Source of the DNA: Dendrobium chrysotoxum
Taxonomy: Eukaryota; Streptophyta; Magnoliopsida; Asparagales; Orchidaceae
Length of the DNA stretch: 64,000 bases
Reading direction: 5' to 3'
Assembly (NCBI GenBank): GCA_019925795.1
Contig: CM034305.1
Span: 96,074,433 to 96,138,432, forward strand
In this document: piece after piece, positions 47,101-57,600 of the stretch
How positions within the stretch are numbered: the first letter of the stretch is position 1
How the letters are laid out: each line of letters opens with the position of its first letter
Notes under the pieces: model-generated
What the model saw: the letters and a program-made list of their open reading frames with translations, nothing else
Database searches by the model: none
What the model was told of the DNA's origin: nothing
Position numbers and translations under genes: made by a program

Positions 47101-47331
47101 GGCAGGCTTGATGATATCCAACTTTCTAGTGTCTCCACATCGGGTTCCAACAGTCCTGCTGTTTCAAATGCTTCAGCAGACATGGCTGACTTGGAGCTTA
47201 TTAAATCATCCTTGCTGAAGGAGTCATCTGCTTCAGCAGCCCAACCATATGATTTATCAATTCTACTAGACACTGAACTGTCAAACTACCCTTCTAAGGT
47301 TCCCTCTGTTGGGGACCCAAGCAGAAGATGA
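44111..47331 (+). CDS. LAZ1-like DUF300/TMEM184 membrane protein, four 3' exons (5' end missing)
   Basis: Exons 44111-44260, 44418-44703, 46640-46873 and 46963-47331 join in phase with GT-AG borders and give 345 residues to the TGA stop. The order YEAWVIYNFLSLCLEWVGG, GRMLKPSW, PLDGRFIRRCKQGALQFVIL, YSKGKYEDGNF, FYVACRDLLRPYNPVPKF, VFLTYWQGVLVFLAAKSGF, FPYKEYAGANIGG and FAPTYHDYVLYN is that of plant DUF300 proteins (OST-alpha/TMEM184 family). About six hydrophobic segments are visible. Arabidopsis members are 420-480 aa; LAZ1 itself acts in cell death and vacuolar/brassinosteroid-related traffic. The tail is Ser-rich and ends with a conserved YDLS...YPSKVPS block. Roughly 100 N-terminal residues are missing; their exons are not visible in 36955-44110 and may lie in or before the N gap. 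Exon 1 of this set begins inside a codon. Confidence 0.92.
45532..45577 (+). mobile_element. LINE 3' end, very short copy
   Basis: CCCCCACGTAGTGGGATAAA, then GGCTTGATGTTGTTGTTGTA, identical in layout to the 3' end of the three longer LINE copies. It is a heavily 5'-truncated insertion in a LAZ1-like intron. Confidence 0.75.
46069..46516 (+). repeat. 222-bp tandem duplication in a LAZ1-like intron
   Basis: Unit 1 runs 46069-46290 and unit 2 from 46291, both starting GCATGTATGGACACAT and sharing GGGAACATCTCATCTGAAGG near their middle. The units are slightly diverged. They lie just upstream of the exon at 46640. Confidence 0.85.
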
Positions 47332-48001
47332 CCTTGATTAATTACTTCACAAGTTCATGCAAAAAAAAAAAAAAAAAAACTTGTTTCCAAGGTTCTACAG
47401 TTGGTGATGATTATCTTGGTTTTGGTGTACCAAATAGCTGAACCCCTCAATATCAACAGAAGCAGCTGTCGTTTGTTCATGACAAGCTGCAACAATCAAG
47501 TATTTGTAGATACACAAGATTTGTTTCCTTTGTGATTTGTATGACAACTGGGCAGGTTAGTGACTGCTGGTTGTGTTTGTATATGGATCTTCCAGGCATT
47601 TTTTAGAATCGATTTCCTTGCCGGTCTCCCCTGATGGTTGGTAACCATACTTACAACAATCTTTATTTTGCCCTTCATGATGTGCACAAAACAAGTTAGG
47701 CCAGCAGGGCATCATTGGAGATTGGGAAACTTGGCTAGCTGGGTTTCATTGGATATTGGGTATGGTGATTAAAATACAAAGAAATTATTCAGTTTCATTT
47801 CAAGTGATTGTCAACTTGCAATTAGAAAACTTTCTAACCACCCAATCTTCATTGAAATTTTGTTAGGATGATCTTTTGGCGATAGAATTTACTTTAACAG
47901 GAGTATAATATAAAATTAATCAGATATTATACGCTTCTGGTTATTATTGCATTAAAATGTTTTGGCTTAAATTTTCAAAGAGTAAATCCGTCCGTCCCAG
48001 G
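47332..48001 (+). other. LAZ1-like 3' UTR and intergenic stretch
   Basis: Begins with the LAZ1-like 3' UTR; an A-run lies at 47361-47379. No gene seen before the MITE at 48002. Confidence 0.4.
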
Positions 48002-48187
48002 GAAAATTATTACGTCCGGTGTCCGGATTCATCCAGAGGTGAATCCGGACTCATCCAGAGGTGAATCCGGACGCGCCACGTCGCCGGGGCCGGTGCATTT
48101 GGGTGATGTGGCATGTCCGGATTCACCTCCGAATGGTCCGGACGAAATCCTCTGAACGGTCCGGACACCGCACGTAATAATCTCTCC
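48002..48187. mobile_element. MULE-derived MITE 2 (186 bp)
   Basis: Inverted ends (G)GAAAATTATTACGTCCGG and, from the right, GGAGAGATTATTACGTGCGG. A 9-bp direct repeat CGTCCCAGG flanks it at 47993-48001 and 48188-48196. The interior is GC-rich, with GGTGAATCCGGAC repeated. It resembles MITE 1 and MITE 3 at its ends. It lies between the convergent 3' ends of the LAZ1-like and SPX4-like genes. Confidence 0.8.
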
Positions 48188-48196
48188 CGTCCCAGG

Positions 48197-48612
48197 CAGT
48201 ACCATACACTCTCAATAGCTACAGTTTAAGAGACGAGCTCTAATCAATCTTAGTTTATGGGATTAGCGAGTATACCAACCTAGAATCATCCTCAAATGCG
48301 ACCATTAAACATTAGATAAAACTAGCAAATGGGTGCTCAAAAACCAATAGACGGTCTCTAGCAGGAAGCCCACCTATAAATTCTTCAAGCAGGATAAAAT
48401 TCTGAATTATACATTCAGAAAAGAACCAAAAAAGCAGCAGCCTTAAACTTTTTTCAAACTTATTATGGGAAAAACTCTATTTGTACAGTTGTCAGCAGCA
48501 AATGATCGCTCAGAGCATCCATTCTATGAGCATAACATCAAATTTTTCACAAAAATATGGCTATCCTACCGGAAAATGCCAGTGCAATCATGATAGACAT
48601 GATCACAGTAAC
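48197..48612 (-). other. Probable SPX4-like 3' UTR
   Basis: Sequence after the SPX4-like stop codon on the minus strand. No other feature could be supported. Confidence 0.4.
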
Positions 48613-51600
48613 TTAGTCACCAGAATTTACACTCTCTTGATCAACATCTTTGCTATGTAAAGTGCTCTGGCAGTTTGAACCAGAGTTCTCGCTTGTTACA
48701 GCAGCTGAACAATCATCTTGATCATGAAAGAACTGTCCGATAGATAGGGGGTTGTAGGTTGAACTGGCTCGGCGAAGACCCTGTATTGCTTTCATTGCAG
48801 CTAGTGTGCTTCGACATATGTCGTCAGTATCCTCATTTAGAGATAGTGATTCAGCGTCTGCGTTCTTACTGGTTGATCTTGCAATCTTCTTTTCAGAGGA
48901 GCCTGCATCAGTGACTTCAGCTTCCATGGGGAAAAGGAGTTCAAGGTTGGCTTCGCACTCCAGGACTAACCTCGTGAGAGGCTCTGTCGTGAAGAAGGGT
49001 TGATGAAGAGCACGCCGAGTGAAAGGAAGACTCAGTAAGCCTCCAGTCCTTTTGTCATACTTCTTGAGTATCTTTACAAGGCCTGCCAAAAAACACACAA
49101 GACAAATTCTGCTTTTGTTATTCATTACAGCTTAAGTGGAGTTGAAGTACTAAAATTTCTGATATACCTGCAAAGTTTAGAGAGCTATAGTTTTTCAAGA
49201 GCACCATCTCCCCATGGATGGTCACAAATGCCTTACGGATCTCCAACATTTCCTCACTAAACTTAGTGTCAGATGTAAACGCTCCTCTTTGTTTTACTCT
49301 CAATCTCTCAATTCTTTCCTTGAGTTCCTGCCAAAAAGAGGCGGGATAAACAGAGTCAATCATATTAGAGGGTTCCAGGATGTAACAGAAGGATGAGAAA
49401 TAAAAGTAATATTCGGTTGAAGAAACCCAGGTGCACCCAAAAGTTGGGAATAAAGGTTTAAAAATGTGGAAGAAAGAACCAAATCAAATAAATTACATGA
49501 GCGAGGCCTCTATGAAGTTTAGAAGATTCTTTACGTTTTTCCCTAGCACAAAATTCAAGTGTCACTTCGCCAGAGGTCATTTTTCTGGACCAAAATCATA
49601 AGTAAGTAATTCCTTAAAGAATTTTCCATTAGGAATGGTTTATGCCCTACTCATTTGCATAGAGATTTGTGCCTATTAGAATATATCTCTATCAATGATA
49701 GAGATTTATAAATACAATTATCAACGAGTAAATAGGGGGAAATAAGCCATTCCTTATAGAATGCCTCATAAGGAATTCATTACAGTTTTTTGTCCTATTT
49801 TTCTCACGAAAAAATAAGAATTTCTCTTTTAATCAGAGATAGATAATGGAAGAACAATACTTACATATGTCAATCCATAATTTTCTACATATGAATCTGT
49901 GAATTTTGTCTAACTTAGTAGCAAGGATTGCAAACGAATAAAAAATAAACTCAATCAACATGTAATGATGTTTATTAAAATAGGTTTAAACATTGAAAGT
50001 ACTGCATATGATGATTGTAGCTGAGCAATTAGAAGTGATGCATAACTTTAACTGAATATCAGGAAAATCATTTAAAAACCAGTATGATATAGCATACTGA
50101 GATACAAAAAAAAAAAAAAACTTCAAATAAACACCAGTAGAAGTAATAGCTTTCATTGAAGTTGTTTTAAACAGAGAGGTTTCAGTGTCTCTCTCCCAAT
50201 ACACAACAACAACAACAACAAAATCAAATCTTTATCCCACTACATAAGGTTGGCTATATGAGTCATTTTTTTTCATTGTGTTTTGTTAAGAGTTAAATTC
50301 TCATTTAAATTTAATAAAAAAAAGGTTATTTCTAATAGTTTCTCGCCAAATCTTTTTAGGTCTATCTTTACCTTTCTTAACATAAGCTAAATCTAATACA
50401 TCTACTCTCCTAACTAGGTCATCGGAAGGCCGATGTTTTATGTGTCCAAACCATCCAAAGCGACTCTCTCTAATCTTATCTGCAACTAGAGCTACTCCAA
50501 CCTTTTCGCGTATATACTCGTTTCGCATTGTCTCTAAGAGTGAAGCCACTCATCCACCTGAGCATCCTCATCTCTGCAGCACTCAACTTAATTTTATGCT
50601 TCTCTTTAATGGCCAATATTCTGTGCCATCAAGTATTGCAGATCTCATCACCATCTTATAGAATTTTCCCTTAAGTTTAAGGGGTACTTTTCTATCACAC
50701 AACAGGCCCAATGCATTCCTCGAATTCAACCATCCAACTTGAATTCTATTAATAATATCCTCATCTATTTCACCATCACTTTGAATAATAGACCTAAGAT
50801 ATATAAAACATTTACTCTTTCTTAATGACTTCCCAAACTCTCTTCCAATACACAAAAAAAGAGGAAAAATGATTTTCTTTGTTCAGCATTCTTATAGGCG
50901 TAATTTGTTATACAAAATTGAGGATGTCTGGTTGAGCCAAGTCATAATGTCACAAATCTTACAATTAAACTTGAGAATACATGATAGACTACCCAAAAAA
51001 AAAAAACATGCTGACCGGCTGAAAAAATCCTAATTGATGTGTCAGAATCATGGAAGAAATTACTGCAGGGATGAACAAATATCCTGCCAACAATGAGTAA
51101 GTCACATGATTTTGTTGACAGTAGAAAAAATAAACCATCATAAGTTCAACACATCATCAGAAAGGAGCTAGTGTGGGACATTGCAGAATTTGCAACAAAA
51201 AGATAAACAAGGTGGAGATAAAAAAGAAATATTTTAAAAACCCAGGTTATAATAAATTGACATGGATAAAAAATCAACAGAAAACATCAAACAGAAAAGA
51301 TAGCTGTGACAGGGAACAATAAAGCTGAATCTAAGAAGTTGTAGTAGTGCTGTTAATAACAATCATATAAGGTAAAGACAGACGCCCATACATGTATTTA
51401 TATCTCAGAATCAACATCAGCAAAATATAAAGTTGGCATAGGATCCAAAGTAACAACCACCCAACATATTAAGTCCCTAATAACAGGGTAATCAGAATAC
51501 TTAATTCCAGGCACCATTCTGATAGGAAGTAGATGTAATTTCAGCCGAAATTAGCGAATAACAATAAGAAATTAAGAAGAAGAACACACCACGACTCTTT

Positions 51601-54600
51601 TTATTCTAAGATATATGAAAGAAAATAGCAAGATACAGTTGGATCTTCAATTGGAGAGGAAGATCTGGCTCTCCCAAATCCCTAGCCGCCAGCTAGAGCC
51701 CTCACAATCTAAGAAATTCTAATTTCAGCAAACACAAGCATAATATGAAAATAATCCTATGATTAACCCTAAATAGGCTCCCCTAATTCTCTCCCAAATC
51801 AACCCTTTTTCCTTAAATGATTCCCTCTCAAATTTGAGTCTCTTTCCCTAATAAATTCTCTCCTAATTTTAATTAAAATCTTCCTAAATATTTCTAACTT
51901 TGTTTCTCCTACTTACATATTGAATTACAGCTTTCTTGAGCCCCACAAAGGGGGCCAAACCCCCATCCTTGCTCGGCTGATTCCCACCCAACATTTTTGC
52001 TAGGTTCGGTTCGGTTCTGGGTTTGTACGGTTTAAGCCGGACGACTGGCGCCTGCTATCCAGTGGCATAACACATTCACTAAACTATCCATGCAAAGGGT
52101 TAAAGATTCAGATAATTCAAGCAAGGATTAGTTAATAGAATAGCCCAAAATAAAAAATAAACCAGCAATAGCAAATTAAACTTAACTAACATAATACAAA
52201 CAATTTCAAAAGTATCATTCTGTAGGTTCGTCTGCTGCCATAAGCAATGTGAAATAGAGAAAAGGTGCACACATTTCAAAGCTACTCGAACATTAAAAAA
52301 GCTAGCTAACAACATCTTGAATCTAGAGAACCAGACTGAAGAACATGCACTCACAATGTCATAGTAGTTTTAAGAAATAGGGTGTGGAGTGCTGAAGGTG
52401 ACCATACAGAAACTTCCGTGATGCAATAAGTAGAAACTAAGATGCACAGTGATTTGTAGATCTTTCCACTGCATAGACAGTCCTTGTCCCCATTGATTCT
52501 CAATTTGCAGAGAATATCTAAACTCCAGATTATATGCACCATGCTAACAGCAAATCCGCTCCAGTACCAAAAATATCCACTTAGAGACCAGCATAGTTGA
52601 AGTTTCACAATTACATGTCCAAAATTTCTTTGTCGAACCAAGAGTGGTGAAAAATAGCTTCAAAGCAAGCTAATGAACAAAATCTGCCTTTTTCTCAGGA
52701 AATTATACGTGATTAAAAAAAAGGACTTAGGAAATTGGTTGAGCATCATATCACAAAATGTTTCTTTACATGATATATTCAAATACTTCTGTGTTTAATG
52801 CATTTGCTATATTTATGCAGTAAAATAACGAGATATGACATGAACACAGGAAATTGGCTGAGCATCGTATTACAAAATGTTTCCTTACATGAAATATTAC
52901 TTCTGTGTTTAATGCATTTGCTACATTTATGCAGCAAAATAAAGACATATGACCTCCACACTCTTTTATGACAGCCGAGTAAAATAACTCACTTAGGGCA
53001 AACCAACATTTTTAACAATGTTTAGGATTTAGTAGATTTATACTAAGAGGGTCGAGCACTGTGGGGCTCAAGTAAAGTTTAGGATACTAATGGATGGAGA
53101 TCCATCAACTCAAAATCTTAAGCTAATGGATAAGGGCACAATGGTAATAACCCAACTCTTATTTTATTTTTTAAGAGGGACTATTCTCTAAACTCAAACA
53201 GATTTTAATAATCTCTCCCTCATACGAGAGTCTTCCATATCAACAATCCCACTCAAGCACACGAAGCCTATTTAAGAGTTGCCTACTTTCGGATCTTGGT
53301 CAACCATGATAGAAATTGCAAAGACTCATGTATAATTCTTGAAAGTCCTAAATTATCAATATATGATCTCAATTATGCCCATGGCGCCATTAAAGAGTAT
53401 TGGAGAAGAAGGTTTGAGATGAGATGATCCTACAATCTCTCAAATTCCTCTTGGGAACTCAAACTCTTTGAAGAGGCATGTGTCTCAATTCAACAAAGCA
53501 CCACATGATGCCACTAATGTGACCAATCAATAACAAAGGATGCCTTATCCTATGAATTCATTCGAGAACATCCATATTTGTTGTAGTCAGGAACCCTCTC
53601 CAGTCCTTGAAAAAATTATTTCACAAAGCAGTTGAGTATATATTAATACTATGGAATTTGATTTGGATACTAAATATCCTCTTAAAAGGTCTTCGTCCCT
53701 TTCAAAGATGAGAAAAGACTCCATTTTCTTCTTGTTTTGAGAAGAAAGTTTATTGAACTTATTTTCTCCAACTGAAGAGGAGGTCAGTTTATGCAGAGAA
53801 ACCATGATTTCAAGAGGGAACATCTAGCCTTTCCTCTAATTATATATGAAGAGATTTAATAGCCACTCTTGAATTGATCATCGTACACTAATAAGGAGTA
53901 TTTTAGATGGCTGACGCATATGAATCCGTCAGTAAAAGGGAATTATAATACTACATTCTACATGTATCATAATGATTATAGTCATGATACAGACAAATGC
54001 TGAGTTCTAAAAGCCTTCCTGCAGAAGCTCATTAAAAAGGGCCATCACAAAGAATTTCTTATTGATTGTCAACAAGAGAAACATCTAAGAAAATCCTTAG
54101 GCAGAGGACAAAGTAGGTTAGATGTAATCACAAGAGAAGCCAAGGGTGAAGCTATACAACTAAGTAGTCTGATAGGAAACACTTGTAGATCTCAAGTATT
54201 TCCAATCCATCTTCGAAAAACAGCAAGAATTTTCCACAAAAACAGTGACAAAACCACGAAAACAGTAAATAATTTGTATTATTTGATGAAAGGGAAACGG
54301 AAAATAGCAAGATACAATTGATCCTCTATTCGAGAGGAGGATCGATCTCTCCCAAATCTCTAGACGCCACTAGAGCCCAAAAGAAAACTAAATCTAAGAG
54401 ATCCCAAAATCAGCCAAATTCAAGATGCCCTGACCTTAGGAAAACAAACTATTCAAGAGCCTTCTTAACATCTCCTCCATGATCTCCATATCATTTTCCC
54501 TCCTACGAAGCTCAGAATCCGTTGTTCTTCCCACCGGCCCCTTTGTCTTCGATGCCGCTGTTTGAATTTGATTTTCCAAGAGCTTCTTCATCATCGCATG

Positions 54601-57600
54601 AAGATCGGAAATCTTGTCTTCCATGGATGAAATCCGGTCCTCCATCGTCGCTTTTATTCGAATCATCTCTCCTTCAAGTCTTTCTTCTAGTGCACCCACT
54701 TTCTTGGCCGCCATCGTTCTCCGAATTTTTGTAGACACAAAAATCTGGATTTTTCCTTAAAAAAACAGCACTTTCCTTCTTTAGCGGCCCAAGAACAGCC
54801 GTTGGAATTTGCAAAAATAGCCCACCAACGGTCCCAAGATTTGCTCTGATATCAATTTGATAGGAAACACTTGTAGATCTCAAGCATTTCCTATCAATCT
54901 TCAGAAAACAACGAGAATTCTCCACGAAAACAGTGACAAAACCACGAAAACAGTAAATAATTTGTATTATTTGATGAAAGGGAAACGGAAAATATCAAGA
55001 TACAATTGATCCTCTATTCGAGAGGAGGATCGATTTCTCCCAAATCTCTAGACGCCGCTAGAGCCCAAAAGAAAACTAAATCTAAGAGATCCCAAAATCA
55101 GCCAAATTCAAGATGTCCTAACCCTAGGAAAACAAACTATTTAATGCATACAATTCAAAAGAAAATCTCTAAACAGTCCCTACATTCAAAATTTCCTCCC
55201 AAATCCCTCAAAAATCCTTCCTAAAATACTCTGTTTGGGCGGTTGGATCACGCGGGAGGCGGAGAAGTTCCGCCTCTGTTTCGTAAGCCGGTCCCGTATG
55301 GACCGGCTGGACCGGTCTAACATAGACTAAAGAAACTAAGTTTTTATGAGGTCAATCCATCCTATGCCTCTACCCCACTTTAATTTTAGTAATAATGATT
55401 TGTTATTGTATCAAACAACTATAATGATGCAATAATTGTGATTGTCATAATCGATTTGTTCAAAGTATTGAGAATTTGATTGAGACTCATAGTTTAGTTA
55501 CCATAGTAGTTTTATTATCTTGTCGATGGGATGTCCTCAAAATTTTAGACAATTTGACAAGTCATTAGTCGGTTTTTCTAAAGAAAAGATGTTTTCGAGT
55601 TATAACCCCATAAGTCATTGGGGATATAAATATTACTTGATAAGGCTAGTCGATTTCAAGGTTATCAGAACACCATTGACATACAATTGCATCATTGGTT
55701 GTCCTTTACCCAACTCTTTCAAGGCAATAGTATTGACGAGGCATATTGCTGTCAAATTCCCCCAATCTAATAATATTGTCACCATTCAAAGCGACTTAAT
55801 TGAATCTAGTAAGTGAAAACTTAATTTTATAAAAGACGACAACCAATTCTCTATGTAAATATAATTTTCAAACTCAACTTGCTCATTTATTATGAAAGTA
55901 TATATATATATTGTTTGAGAACCATCTTAACAAGCTAGCCTTAACACTAATATCAACTGCTTGACAACTCATGATGCCTTATTTTTAGTCTCATCAAATC
56001 AAGGGAGTGACTGGCACTCTTCCCCAAAAAGTGCTTCAGAAGCTCAAGTTCCTTCATAAAATAATTTATTGAACTCATTGAATGTGAGATTAAATATCTA
56101 TTGAAAATATTAATATAAGTTTAGGTAATTGCTGACTTTATAGAGGTGAAGATAACATGGAAGAAAAAAAGAAGGCCAAGAATAACAGATAAAGTGGATA
56201 ATGCACACTAATGGTGCAATTGGTGAAAACATCATTTCAATAGGCTATGTCCTCAAAATTCCTTAAGGATCAATTTTCTTATGTGCACCTAAGATTTTGT
56301 TTGAAACAACAATCAACCAATTCGAGTATGAAGCTCTCCTTGCTAGTGTCAGACTCATAAATGATGCTGGAGCAAAGAACTTAAGCATCTTTAGTGACTT
56401 TGAGGTGATATCTAAAAAAGGTACAAGCTAAAATTTTAAAGTTAGAAATATCAAATTGCACATATTTTTCAAGAAGAAAACAAAGTAGTGGTTCTTCTTA
56501 CAAAATATGGCAATCTTCATGCCACTTCAACTTGCGAGCTAGAGCATTTATATTGATAGTGAAGACAACATGCTCTTCATTTAAGGTGAGTGCTGGCATA
56601 CTCCTATCTCCAACTGCCCTTTTCAAGGAACTTTGCTAGAAAATAATGTTAGTGGCCAAGCTTTACGATACACATCAATAAGGTATTTCTCAAATGAAGG
56701 CTTACTCAAAAAATCCACCCAAGGATAATATTGATGAGACTTTATCCACAAGCTCAAAGAAGTCTACGAGAGGGAATGTGAAACCATTCCAAAAGCTGAA
56801 AGCTATGCAAGAAAGTGCAAAACTATCAATATCATAGAAGAATCATTCACGAAGTCAAAAATTTCAACTCATAGTCTCTTATGGTTATTTGCCTTGTGGG
56901 GAAATGGGTTTCATTGGTCCCTTTCTCATGATATCTAGATTGAGGCTTTTTTTGGGTGTTAGTTGATTATTATATAAAGTGGGTAGAAAGACTAGCATTG
57001 GCTCCCTCAACAATAGAAGCACTTACTTTCTTGAGATGAAAATATTCATTCATTTTGGTCTATCGATTGCAATCATCACGGTTAATGGATCACAATTCTC
57101 CAATAAAAAGTTATTAAATTTTTTCTAAGAAATAGTGTCAATATGAATTTCTTATCAATTCATCATCCACAAGCAAATGGGAAAGTTGTAGCTACAAATA
57201 AAGGCATGCTCAATTTTGATAGAGGAAGTTCTTTGAAAAACGAAAAAAATGGGATGATGAATTAACTTCTATTCTTTTGGCTCATAGAACAACACCCTCA
57301 AATGATACTAATGATACTCCATTCTCTCGTGCCTATGAATGTGAAGCAATTGCTCCAATGGTGATTTACAACCCAAATGCTAGAACACAAGAAACCCTTC
57401 CATTACATTAACAGAAGATATTAGATTAGCTCAGCAAGAGTGATGAAACAATGCATGATATGCTAGATCTATTGAGATAAGTAAGATTATAAACTATTAA
57501 GAGAATCATAAGACATAAAGCTCAAACTATCAAATTTTTAAACTCAAATTTCAGGCTTAAACAATTTTTCCCGAGTAACTTAGGTTCTTGGAAAGGTTGA

